Shown here piece after piece: positions 35,202 through 44,130 of a DNA stretch of 64,000 bases (the stretch's first letter is position 1; the number at the start of each line of letters is the position of its first letter). Both the position numbers and the translations under genes were made by a program. Under the pieces are notes generated by a model, which saw only the letters and a list, made by a program, of their open reading frames with translations, had not been told where the DNA came from and ran no database searches. Source of the DNA: Prauserella endophytica (lineage in GTDB: Bacteria > Actinomycetota > Actinomycetes > Mycobacteriales > Pseudonocardiaceae); assembly GCF_005146945.1 (NCBI RefSeq), contig NZ_SWMS01000015.1, positions 1 through 64,000 on the forward strand, in the 5' to 3' direction.

Positions 35202-36247
35202 TCTGCTACCGCCTCTGCCGCACGAGGGTTCAAGAGTATATAGAGGACATCTACAACTAGATTTACCAGCACGAACACAAACGCCGAGACTATTGCAACC
35301 CCGCGCACTACACCGAGATCTCCTTGGTCCGCGCCTGACACAAGCAACGTACCCATGCCGGGAAGGTTGAAGACGGACTCAACCACGATTGCCCCGGACA
35401 TCAACCCACCAATATAGAGCCCGAGTACCGTAATTGGTGAGATCAACGAGTTACGCAGCACGTTTCTCATCAAGATGGTCAACCATGGAATTCCCGCACC
35501 TTTCGCCGTCCGCACGTAGTCTTTCGCAAGCTCGTCGGCGACTGAAGCCCTAACGATACGAGTCATCGCAGCCGTAAAAGGAAGCGCCAAGACGGTCGCG
35601 GGTCCGATCATAGACGAAAACCAATACTTAACGCCGTCACCAATAGGAACATATCCACCGGATGGCAAAACGCCTAAAGCCACGGCAAACAGCTGGATGA
35701 ACATGAGTCCGACCCAGAAGGGTGGCGCTGCCTGAAAGAGGGCAGCCAGACCTCCGATGGTCCTGTCAACCAGGCGACCATCGGTCTGAGCTGCTAGTAC
35801 ACCTAGGGCAAGCGATAGAACGACCGATATCACCGTGGCAAGTAGCATCAACTGCAACGTCACCGGCAATGCTGCACCAATCAACTGCGCCACCGGTTCA
35901 GGCCTGACGACTGAGCTGCCCAAATCGACGTGCAGGAGATTGACAATAAACCGCCAGAATCGTGCCCAAACTGGATCATCGAGCCCGTTCTCAGCGGCGA
36001 ACCTGGCGCGAGCCTCCTCCGAGGCAAACAGGCCGAGGCTGGCCCTGGCAGGATCGTTCGGCGATAGGTCAACAATAAGGAAAACAAGTAAGATGACGCC
36101 GAAAAGTACAATAGGAGTAGTTGCAAGTCGCCGCCCAATAAATAGCCAGACTGCCGTTTTCTGACTTCGCCCAGCCGACCGGACATCTTGCGCCTCGTCG
36201 GAAACCGGATGATGCGTCCCCGGTAGGTAGTCTTTTGCCAAAGGCAC
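35198..36247 (-). CDS. ABC transporter permease (DppB-like)
   Basis: The 349-residue membrane protein shows DppB hallmarks: RRLATTPIVLFGVILLVFLI, LSPNDPARASLG, and the EAA-like DYVRTAKGAGIPWLTILMRN. GTG at 36247 follows GGAGGGG at 6 nt. It lies 19 nt after the binding-protein gene and overlaps the DppC-like gene by 4 nt, so all are one operon. Confidence 0.92.
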   Translation of the reverse strand: MPLAKDYLPGTHHPVSDEAQDVRSAGRSQKTAVWLFIGRRLATTPIVLFGVILLVFLIVDLSPNDPARASLGLFASEEARARFAAENGLDDPVWARFWRFIVNLLHVDLGSSVVRPEPVAQLIGAALPVTLQLMLLATVISVVLSLALGVLAAQTDGRLVDRTIGGLAALFQAAPPFWVGLMFIQLFAVALGVLPSGGYVPIGDGVKYWFSSMIGPATVLALPFTAAMTRIVRASVADELAKDYVRTAKGAGIPWLTILMRNVLRNSLISPITVLGLYIGGLMSGAIVVESVFNLPGMGTLLVSGADQGDLGVVRGVAIVSAFVFVLVNLVVDVLYILLNPRAAEAVAE

Positions 36248-36266
36248 TTCGCGCCCCTCCCTGGAA

Positions 36267-37883
36267 CTACCCACTAACACCGTCAGGCAGGAATCCAGGC
36301 CCGGGGAGCGCTCGATACCCACTCAACGTGGAACGCCAAGCCGTCAGTTGCTTTACTCGGTGTAACGCAGCTATGGGCACTTCATCTTGAACGATATCCT
36401 GCACTTCCGACCATCGTTGTCTACGTTGTGTTTCGTCGTTCATCTCGATTGCCTCATCCAAGAGACGTTCTATCCGCGCCAATGCTGGCGCATTCCAATG
36501 CGCAAACTGCCTTGGCAGAGGACCGTAGAAGTGGAAGCGCAGTAGGAAGTCGATATCAGGCGATCCGGTAGATGCGTCCGAGTACCCAAGGAGAGCACTA
36601 AATCTCCCCTCTGGAACTCGCGCGTAGAGGCCCAAGCCTCCGGGAACCATGTTAGGGGAGAACCCGGCGTCTCGAAGGTTCTGTTCGATGATTGGCTGCT
36701 GAGATATCACGTAACTCTCATTGAAGATCAGGAAATCAATCGGCACAGGATCGGTGCCGTATCCGGCTTCCCTAATTAACTGCCGAGCTCGCGTGGGAGC
36801 GTACTTGTAGACCAGCTCAGGCCGCACATACTCTGGATGTTCCTCTGGTATCCAGCCCCCCCACGCAGGTTTAGCCAGACCAAAGAAACTCGTGCGCGTT
36901 ATTGCATCGCGGTCGATCGCGTAACATACAGCTCGACGCATGCGTGCATCGCTGAAAGGCGGCTTTCCGCAGTTGAAGATCAGCGTGGTCGACCGGTAGC
37001 TATCGACAGCGGCTTCCTTGACTCCATGATCACCTTTTAGGGACTCATATGCCGTCGGCGGAACTTGCTCGATCACATCGAACTTGGCCGTTCGAAGTCC
37101 TGATATTCGAGCGTTTCCGTCTTCGACGATACTGATATCCAGCACTTCGTAGGTTTGATCTCGCGGACCTTTATATTCGTTGAATTTCTCGAGTCGTACG
37201 CTTTTTTCCGAGACAGCCGAAGTCACACGGTACGGACCCGAACCGACCGGCCTTAACTTCAGTTGCTCGGGAGGAACAAACCTCGACAAGACAGGGAACA
37301 CCGAGAGTCGCTCGACAATTAGTGAAATAGGAACGCTGAGCTTGAACTCAACTTCATAGCGCCCAATGGACCTTACCTCTTCGAAAAGTTCAAAGAAGCG
37401 CGCTAGATCGATGTTCTCGGCCGGATCTTTGATGCGGTTGAGTGTGTACACTACATCGTCGGCGTCAAGATCTTCTCCGTTGTGAAATTTTCGATTCGCT
37501 TCCAATTTGACCTGGTACACACCTGGCGAGGTCTCCACAGGCATACCCTTAGCAAGCTCAGGCGAAATCTGAGCACGCGGTGGAAACGGATCGACGCGGT
37601 ACAGACGCTCCGACCATAGATTGGCAATAGATTGCGTAGCCTCGAACTGTCCCGCAAGGGGGTCTAAGCTCGGAAACGCGTTGAATAGCGATACCGTCAA
37701 GGCTCCGCCCGAGGAGTTGGTCGCTTGCAGCGGTGCCCCAGCTGTGCAAGCCGACAAGAGCAGGCCACTAGAGCCAGCTACGGCAGCTCCAGCGCCGACA
37801 CTCATTGCGTGCAGCAGGTTTCGGCGCGTGAAGAGCCTTGGCCAGATAGCCGCGAATCCGTCGTCTTCAGCCGTTGTCACCAT
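36267..37883 (-). CDS. family 5 extracellular solute-binding lipoprotein
   Basis: The 538-residue protein has an RR-containing signal (TRRNLLHAMSVGAGAAV) and a lipobox LLLSACTAG, so it is probably a Tat- or Sec-exported lipoprotein. The body shows the SBP_bac_5 pattern (SLDPLAGQFEATQSIANLW, GVYQVKLEANRKFHNGEDL, AVCYAIDRDAI). It captures the substrate for the DppBCD-like transporter. First gene of the minus-strand transporter operon; a palindrome at 37919-37935 lies 36 nt upstream. Confidence 0.92.
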   Translation of the reverse strand: MVTTAEDDGFAAIWPRLFTRRNLLHAMSVGAGAAVAGSSGLLLSACTAGAPLQATNSSGGALTVSLFNAFPSLDPLAGQFEATQSIANLWSERLYRVDPFPPRAQISPELAKGMPVETSPGVYQVKLEANRKFHNGEDLDADDVVYTLNRIKDPAENIDLARFFELFEEVRSIGRYEVEFKLSVPISLIVERLSVFPVLSRFVPPEQLKLRPVGSGPYRVTSAVSEKSVRLEKFNEYKGPRDQTYEVLDISIVEDGNARISGLRTAKFDVIEQVPPTAYESLKGDHGVKEAAVDSYRSTTLIFNCGKPPFSDARMRRAVCYAIDRDAITRTSFFGLAKPAWGGWIPEEHPEYVRPELVYKYAPTRARQLIREAGYGTDPVPIDFLIFNESYVISQQPIIEQNLRDAGFSPNMVPGGLGLYARVPEGRFSALLGYSDASTGSPDIDFLLRFHFYGPLPRQFAHWNAPALARIERLLDEAIEMNDETQRRQRWSEVQDIVQDEVPIAALHRVKQLTAWRSTLSGYRALPGPGFLPDGVSG

Positions 37884-37918
37884 GGCGAGACCTTCCCGAA
37901 GTGGAGCGTCGCACTGGT

Positions 37919-37935
37919 TGAAATGAGAGTTTCAA
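37919..37935. promoter_or_regulatory. 17-nt palindrome TGAAATGAGAGTTTCAA before the transporter operon
   Basis: With the preceding T it forms the perfect inverted repeat TTGAAA-N6-TTTCAA. It matches the element at 28417-28433 in half-sites, spacer length and most spacer bases. A shared operator for uptake and catabolism genes is likely. Confidence 0.6.
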
Positions 37936-38175
37936 GAACGATACTGCCCGGCCCCGAGGCGGTCAATACCAGCGGACGCTGGCCGTGTAGCCCGCAGCAG
38001 CTTGAGATGAGGTACGCCTGATGAAGGAGCTGTGGTCGTCGGGTCCGGCATGACTGAGGCCCCAGTCGAAGGAATGATTTATTCGGGGTGTCACCGGGCC
38101 TGGTGGCCGTCGATCCTCGACCGGCGACCACACGCGACGGACGAACGAGACTGCACATAACCAGCAGGTTATGAC

Positions 38176-38680
38176 GTGTTTCTGGGGTTGGACGTCGGCA
38201 AGTGCGCGCACCACGCCGTCGGTCTGGACATCAACGGCAAGCGACCCTCGACCCGGGGACCTGCCTAACGGCGAGCCGAAGTTGCGGGCTGGGTTCGCCT
38301 AGCTCGCAGACATGGGACTGCTGCTGGTTGTGGTCGATCTACCGGCAACGGTGCGTCGCCGACATTCGGACCGCGCTGGGTGAGCAGACCGTCACGGTCC
38401 CGGGAACAGACGCGACTGGCACGGTCCTGCCGGGACTGGCCGACATCTTGAAGGCCGTGGTCCAACATCGCACACAGCTCGCTTAGCGAAGTCGAGGAGA
38501 TGCTGGATGCGCACCCTTTTGCCCAGGCCTGACCTCGATGCCGCCATCGAAGCCAGGACCGCCGCCCACATCCTGCTCAAGAGCGTCTACGCCGGTACGA
38601 ACGGGACGACCCCGGCGAACTCTGCCACGTAGATGTCAAGAAGACCCGGCCGGCCTCCGCGACGGTGGCGGCTGGCGGGT
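38176..38680 (+). mobile_element. IS110-family transposase remnant
   Basis: The start VFLGLDVGKCAHHAVGLDIN is a clear IS110 DEDD-transposase N-terminus. It then shifts frame (DLPNGEPKLRAGFA), hits a stop, and continues (LLLVVVDLPATV). After a deletion follow ALGEQTVTVPGT, VLPGLADILKAVVQHRTQLA, a frameshift, EVEEMLDAHPFAQ and ARTAAHILLKSVYAG. All are in IS110 order but broken by several frameshifts and stops, so the element is dead. The 200 nt before it (about 37975-38175) would correspond to the 5' non-coding end that in IS110 elements encodes the bridge RNA. Confidence 0.85.
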
Positions 38681-38699
38681 ACGCTATGGACCCGCGTCG

Positions 38700-39290
38700 G
38701 CCACGACTACGTCACGCGGTCACTTCCTGGCCGAACAAGTCGCGCTGAAGTATCTCTACCTGGGCACTCGGACGCGGCAAGCCACGATGAGCGATGTGGT
38801 TGAAGCGATCACTTCGAGGATCGCATCGCCTCGGCTGTCAAACTCGCAGACGCCAAGCCGGATCCATCGTTGTCGGACAGTGCCGCTCGAGCAAACTAGG
38901 GATGGCCATCAAACCCGAGAACGTCCGGGTTGGTTCAACACAGTCGACGCAACACCTTGTTCGCGCCGCGTTATGCGGCTTGCGATTTGCCAATTGCATG
39001 AAGTGTGCCGCGCGCATGTCCCCGTCGTACTGCAGTTCGTCGGCGAGCCAGGCGTGTGACGAGCGCCAGAGACACGGGCTCCATCACAGCGACACTGGGT
39101 GCTGCACACACACCGTCTCTCAGAAAGCGTCGGCTCCCTGTTGACGGCGACCGTCCAGACACTTACTGTTTTTGAAACGCTCATTTCGAACCAGGACTGC
39201 CAGGTGTGCGAGTCAGAAAATGCGACGAGCCAGTGAGCTCGAGTATCGACAGCGGACGGCTAAGCGTCCGGGCTCGGGCAGCCTCACTTT
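38700..39290 (+). mobile_element. unresolved remnant region, possibly a second transposase fragment
   Basis: No intact gene is seen. One frame contains FLAEQVALKYLYLGTRTRQA, faintly like the C-terminal part of IS256-type transposases, and another HFEDRIASAVKLADAKPD. Several stops interrupt every frame. The stretch fills the space between the IS110 remnant and the second transporter ATPase and is best treated as insertion debris. Confidence 0.35.
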
Positions 39291-39312
39291 CGCTGAATGG
39301 AGGTCGGGCGGT

Positions 39313-40200
39313 GTGACCGGACACATCATGGCGACGCAAACTAGCCCTACACTGAATCCCGTCGAGTGCGAGCCAGCTTCTTCGGCTGTCCAGCCTAATA
39401 ACGACCTCTTGGTCGCGGAGCACGTCACGGTCGACTACACCTCTCGAGGGCGACGCGTTCGGGCGCTCGACGACGTGACTCTCCGAATCGCACCGGGTGA
39501 GGCGGTCGGACTCATTGGAGAGTCGGGTTCCGGAAAGACCACTTTGTCGCGCGCCCTACTGGGACTTGTAAAGCCGACTCGGGGAAACGTACGGTACCGA
39601 GGTCGTGATATCTACTCCCTGAAGGTAGCACAGCGGCATCGTCTCCTGGGGGGCGATACCGCCCTTATATTCCAGGATCCACGCAGCTCGTTAAATCCGA
39701 GGCTTTCAGTTGGCGCAGTGATACGAGATCCCCTGCAGGTACGACACATTGGCTCTCGACATGATCGAGAAGTGCGCGTCAACGCGCTTCTGCATGATGT
39801 TGGACTGCCCACGGAGCTGATAGATAGGCCTGTACGGGAACTCTCGGGCGGCCAGCTGCAGCGAGTCGCGATCGCTCGCGCACTAGCCGTCGAACCAAGT
39901 CTAGTTATTGCAGATGAGCCTACATCCGCCCTAGACGTGTCAATCCAAGCGCAAATCCTGAACCTTCTCAACAACCTGAAAAGATCGCGAGGAATTGCGC
40001 TTCTGGTCGTGTCACATGACATTCGCGCTATTAGGTTCTTATGCGACCGTACCGCCGTGATGAACCAAGGAAGTATAGTAGAGTCCTCAACCACTGATTC
40101 GATCTTCACGTGCCCCAAGGACGCGTACACAAGGCAGCTACTTGACGCCGCTCCCCGACTGAACTATAAGCACGGAACTGACGCTAAAAAATTCCTATAG
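39313..40200 (+). CDS. dipeptide/oligopeptide ABC transporter ATP-binding protein (DppF-like)
   Basis: The 295-residue ATPase has Walker A GESGSGKT, LSGGQLQRVAIARAL, Walker B VIADEPTSALD and switch-His VSHD. GTG at 39313 has GGAGG 9 nt upstream. It completes the BCD genes on the opposite strand. In most operons DppF directly follows DppD; here it was separated and inverted, probably through the insertion-sequence remnant between. It lacks the long Cys-containing C-terminal extension of DppD. Low GC. Confidence 0.9.
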   Translation: MTGHIMATQTSPTLNPVECEPASSAVQPNNDLLVAEHVTVDYTSRGRRVRALDDVTLRIAPGEAVGLIGESGSGKTTLSRALLGLVKPTRGNVRYRGRDIYSLKVAQRHRLLGGDTALIFQDPRSSLNPRLSVGAVIRDPLQVRHIGSRHDREVRVNALLHDVGLPTELIDRPVRELSGGQLQRVAIARALAVEPSLVIADEPTSALDVSIQAQILNLLNNLKRSRGIALLVVSHDIRAIRFLCDRTAVMNQGSIVESSTTDSIFTCPKDAYTRQLLDAAPRLNYKHGTDAKKFL

Positions 40201-40216
40201 TCATCAAATGGAAGTC

Positions 40217-41401
40217 TTATGACCGCGCGGTTGAGTGCGCCCGTGGGTGTCCATCCTGGTGCTCGTCGATCGCTGCGGCGACAACGGCGAGCAACGCGAC
40301 GGAACCGAAGGCAACACTTACCCACGCGGCACTAGTATAGGGTCCCCATGCGTCGATGACTTTACCGCTGACCCAGGGGGCGAGCGCTATGCCACAATTG
40401 AATGCGGTTACACAGGTTGCACCAGCTAGCGTGGGAGCGCGGTCAGCCAGGGCAAATACACGAGTATTGAGTGCCGGGTTGGTAACAAATCCAAGGAAAC
40501 CCATCAGGAAAACCAACAAAACCGAGATGGCCAGGTCAGTGGCTTTCGTTGCCAATAACACGCAAACCAGGATCATCGCCGAAAGAGCACTGGCGAGCGT
40601 GAAGATCGGTCTCGTGTCTGCAAGCTTCCCCCCTATGAGCACTCCCGCCAAAGAACCAAGACCGAAAAGCGAAAGAACACCTGGTAGCCAACCATCTGGA
40701 AGCCCGGATACCTCGGTAAGTATCGGCGACAGGTAGCTGAAGGTTGCGATTGTGGTCGCGGCCGTCAGCACGATTATCGCGACAGCGAGCCAGAGCCTCG
40801 GGTTTCGATAGGCATCCAATTCAGTTCGCAGTCGAACCGTCATGTTCGACGTCCCCGACTCCGGGGGAACGAGTACAATCACACCGACAAGTGCAAGTAC
40901 TGAGAGCAGGCCGACGCATAAAAAGGCCAGACGCCATCCACCGTGGCCGCCCACGAATGTGCCAGCAGGGACACCCAGTACGTTCGCAGTCGTGAGTCCA
41001 CCTACGATAACGGCCATTGCCCTGCCGCGACGATGAGGCGGGACTAGCATGATCGCCGAGGCTGCTGCAACCGCCCAGAACCCGGCACAGCCCAGAGCGC
41101 TTAATACACGAGTCGCGAAGAGTACTTCGTATGTCGGCGCGACTGCCCCAACGAAATGGCTGGCCGCGAAGATGACCAACATGGCAATCATGATGAGCTT
41201 GCGAGATATCCGAAGTGTGGTCACAGCGACTAAGGGCGCACCTACGAGCATACCTCCCGCGAACGCGGACACGAGCAATCCGGCTTCCGCTATACTCACT
41301 CCAAGGTCCTCGGAAATCATCTTCAGCAGACCAGCGACCATGAACTCCGATGTGCCCAGAGAAAACACACTCAAGCCCAGAACGTATACAGCCAAGGGCA
41401 C
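40217..41401 (-). CDS. MFS efflux transporter (DHA1 type)
   Basis: The 394-residue protein has about twelve membrane helices, an N-terminal LGLSVFSLGTSEFMVAGLL, and motif-A-like GKLADTRPI after helix 8. This pattern is shared by sugar- and drug-efflux members such as SotB/AraJ and Cmx. GTG start with GGAGGAG 7 nt upstream. It converges on the DppF-like gene with 16 nt between. Possible role: export of a product or protection from the compound handled by the island. Confidence 0.88.
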   Translation of the reverse strand: MPLAVYVLGLSVFSLGTSEFMVAGLLKMISEDLGVSIAEAGLLVSAFAGGMLVGAPLVAVTTLRISRKLIMIAMLVIFAASHFVGAVAPTYEVLFATRVLSALGCAGFWAVAAASAIMLVPPHRRGRAMAVIVGGLTTANVLGVPAGTFVGGHGGWRLAFLCVGLLSVLALVGVIVLVPPESGTSNMTVRLRTELDAYRNPRLWLAVAIIVLTAATTIATFSYLSPILTEVSGLPDGWLPGVLSLFGLGSLAGVLIGGKLADTRPIFTLASALSAMILVCVLLATKATDLAISVLLVFLMGFLGFVTNPALNTRVFALADRAPTLAGATCVTAFNCGIALAPWVSGKVIDAWGPYTSAAWVSVAFGSVALLAVVAAAIDEHQDGHPRAHSTARS

Positions 41402-41476
41402 TGACTACTCCTCCCTGCCGCGGCTGTCTTCATTCTCAGAGATCCGGACATCAGGCTGACCTGAATACTCGGAGCG

Positions 41477-42664
41477 TTACCAGCAAACAGGTAGACGCTC
41501 TGCTCCGTAGATCATGTGTTGCCGCCTCAACGGGATCTCGGAAATTGGCACGGCGAGTTCGAGGGTGGGGAAGCGGCGAAGGAGGCGCGAGAACGCGATT
41601 CGCATCTCCAGGCGCGCCAGGTGCTGGCCGAGACATTGATGCAAGCCATAACCGAAACCGAGATGTCCGGCGGTGTTCCTTGATAGATCGACCCGGTTGG
41701 GCTCAGGGAAGCGAGCAGAGTCCCAGTTCGCCGCAGGCAGTGAGACGGTTACCGTATCGCCTGCCCGGATCAGCTCGCCGGCGAGCTCGATATCCTCGAC
41801 CGCTGTTCTGGGGAGTCCGTACTGAACGATTGTCAGATACCGGAGCATCTCTTCGACAACGCGGCCTGCGGAAGCTTCGCCTCCTCGCAGTGCTTCCGCG
41901 TATTCCGGGTGGAGCAGGAAGACCAGCGTGCCCAGCGCAAGCATGCTGGCCGTCGTGTCGTGGCCGGCGACGAGGATGAGCATGGCTATTCCGGCGACCT
42001 CGTCGTCGCTGAGGCCGTCTTCTCTCGCGAGGACAGTCAACAGGTCGTTCGACGGGTTCCGGCGTTTTTGTTCGATCAGTTCCTTCAAGCAACCCGACAT
42101 CGCCGCCATGCCGCTCTTTATCTCGGCGGCGTCCGCCTCGAGGCTGTTCAGCAGCGACCCGTGCCGCTCGAAGAGCCCCCGATGCTCGCCAGGCACCCCT
42201 AGCAGAGCACAGATCACGTGCGATGGTACCGCCAGTGCGAACGTCGTGACGAAATCGGCAGGCGGCCCGGTTTCCGCCAGAACGCTCAAGCGGTTTTCGA
42301 CAATCTGTTCGATAGTCGGCTGCAGCACGTTCATGCGGCGGACGGTAAAATGGCCCGTGAGCAGCCGTCGGTACTTGGTGTGTTCGGGTGGGTCCATGAT
42401 GGCAAAGAACCCCGCGGGCGCGGGCTCCCCCCGCTCTACCTCGGCGATTCGCGTCGGATGCACCGCCGATCGGAGCAACTCGGAACGCGAGCTGAAACGC
42501 TGATCGCCCAGCACGAGCCGTGCCAGCTCGTAACTCGTCACAACCCAGCCGACGTGACCGTCGGGGTAGGTGAGCCGGCACAGCGGCTCCTCAACGCCGA
42601 GTCGCCGCAGTTCGGATGGTGGATCCAGCGGGTGCTCTCGCGCCGTCGGCAGCGCCTTCAACAT
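41477..42664 (-). CDS. cytochrome P450
   Basis: The 395-residue soluble P450 has the I-helix oxygen-binding LVAGHDTTASM, the K-helix EEMLR (Glu-x-x-Arg) and the haem-ligand loop FGYGLHQCLGQHLARLE. Length and style fit actinomycete CYP105/CYP107-like enzymes that hydroxylate natural products or xenobiotics. No ferredoxin or reductase gene is adjacent, so electrons must come from elsewhere. ATG follows AGGAG at 7 nt. It sits between the low-GC island and the sugar cluster and could serve either. Confidence 0.92.
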   Translation of the reverse strand: MLKALPTAREHPLDPPSELRRLGVEEPLCRLTYPDGHVGWVVTSYELARLVLGDQRFSSRSELLRSAVHPTRIAEVERGEPAPAGFFAIMDPPEHTKYRRLLTGHFTVRRMNVLQPTIEQIVENRLSVLAETGPPADFVTTFALAVPSHVICALLGVPGEHRGLFERHGSLLNSLEADAAEIKSGMAAMSGCLKELIEQKRRNPSNDLLTVLAREDGLSDDEVAGIAMLILVAGHDTTASMLALGTLVFLLHPEYAEALRGGEASAGRVVEEMLRYLTIVQYGLPRTAVEDIELAGELIRAGDTVTVSLPAANWDSARFPEPNRVDLSRNTAGHLGFGYGLHQCLGQHLARLEMRIAFSRLLRRFPTLELAVPISEIPLRRQHMIYGAERLPVCW

Positions 42665-42897
42665 GCGGTGGCTCCTCTCGCGTTCCGATCCAGGCCTGTG
42701 CGCGGTCAGCGTCCACCTGCGCCGGTACTCAACGCGGCGGCCTTGATCTGCCTCATCCTTCGCCTCGTGCTCACGACCGGGCAGGTGACGAGTTCCGCCG
42801 GGTCGGCCTGGTGATCTCGCGGCGGAAGCTGGCCCCTGGGAACCCTTTCCGCTCGGCGAGGATCGTGAGGGTCTCCCTTTGCCCAGAAAGGAGCCGT

Positions 42898-44130
42898 ATG
42901 CGCAGGGTGTGTGTCTTCACCGGTTCCCGGTCCGACTACGGGCCGATGCGGTCCGTCATCGAGGCAATTCGCCTCGAAGGCGACATCGAACTCCGGATAC
43001 TGGCCACCGGGGGTCACCTCGTCGACGAGCAGGGCTACACCGTCCGCCAGATCGAGGCCGACGGGTTCACCGTCGACGAGCACGTGGACATGGTGCTCGC
43101 CAGTGACTCGCCCACCGCCGTCGCGAAGTCGTTCGGACTGGGGGTCATCGGCTACGCCGACGCGCTCGACCGCATCGCGCCCGACATTCTCGTGCTGCCC
43201 GGCGACCGGTACGAGGCCCTCGCCGCCGCCGTCGCGGCCGCGTTGCGCCTGCTGCCCATCGCCCACGTCGGCGGCGGCGAGGCGACGAGCGGAGCCACCG
43301 ACGAATCCGTGCGGCATGCCATCACCAAGCTGGCCCATCTGCATTTCACCTCGACCGAACGCTTTCGCGACAACGTCATCCAGATGGGCGAGAACCCCGC
43401 CCACGTGCACCTCACGGGCACCCCTGGGCTCGACACCGTCCGCACCGCGACCCTGCTCGATCGCTCCGCACTGGCGAGGGAGCTGGGCGTGGAGCTGCGC
43501 ACCCCGACGATCGGCGTCACCTACCACCCGGCGACCGCGGATCCCGGCGGCAGCACGAGCGGCATCACCGGGCTTCTGGCCGCACTCGACGCGTTCCCCG
43601 AGGCCACCGTGGTGTTCACGGGCACCAATGTCGACCAGACGAGCAGCGGCGTCAGCAACGCGATCCACGCCTACGCCGCCCGCAGGCCGGGGCCGACCGC
43701 CGTGCTGCCCTCACTCGGCCAGGTCCGGTACCTGAGCCTCGTCCATCACGCGGACGTCGTGGTCGGCAACTCCTCCAGCGGCGTCATCGAGGTGCCCGCG
43801 ATGCACACCCCGACCGTCAACATCGGCACCAGGCAGGACGGGCGGCCCCGCGCCGAGTCGGTGGTCGACTGTGGCGAGGACGCGAACCAGATCGAGCGGG
43901 CGATCCGCCACGCCCTGACGCCAGGGCACCAGCGCGTGGCGGCCGGGGCCCGCTCGCCCTACGGTGACGGGCACACCGCCGAGCGCATCGTCGCGGTGCT
44001 CAGGACCGTCGAGCTCGCGACACTGCCCCGCAAGCGCTTCTTCAGTTACCCGCTCGACGGAACCGACCCGGCGGGCGACGCGCTGAGCGCGGTCGTCAGC
44101 ATCCCGTCCAGGTCCCACTTGGGCGCGTAG
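42898..44130 (+). CDS. hydrolysing NDP-GlcNAc 2-epimerase (NeuC/LegG-type)
   Basis: The 410-residue protein starts with VFTGSRSDYGPM, the NeuC signature, and has ILATGGHLV, LVLPGDRYEALAAA, HVGGGEAT and GNSSSGVIEVPA, typical of hydrolysing UDP-GlcNAc 2-epimerases. Such enzymes release a 2-epimerised free sugar, ManNAc or in legionaminate synthesis 2,4-diacetamido-trideoxymannose. With the dehydratase, aminotransferase and acyltransferase nearby, the latter is likely. ATG follows AAAGGAG. Its last 85 nt overlap the converging SDR gene. Confidence 0.88.
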   Translation: MRRVCVFTGSRSDYGPMRSVIEAIRLEGDIELRILATGGHLVDEQGYTVRQIEADGFTVDEHVDMVLASDSPTAVAKSFGLGVIGYADALDRIAPDILVLPGDRYEALAAAVAAALRLLPIAHVGGGEATSGATDESVRHAITKLAHLHFTSTERFRDNVIQMGENPAHVHLTGTPGLDTVRTATLLDRSALARELGVELRTPTIGVTYHPATADPGGSTSGITGLLAALDAFPEATVVFTGTNVDQTSSGVSNAIHAYAARRPGPTAVLPSLGQVRYLSLVHHADVVVGNSSSGVIEVPAMHTPTVNIGTRQDGRPRAESVVDCGEDANQIERAIRHALTPGHQRVAAGARSPYGDGHTAERIVAVLRTVELATLPRKRFFSYPLDGTDPAGDALSAVVSIPSRSHLGA

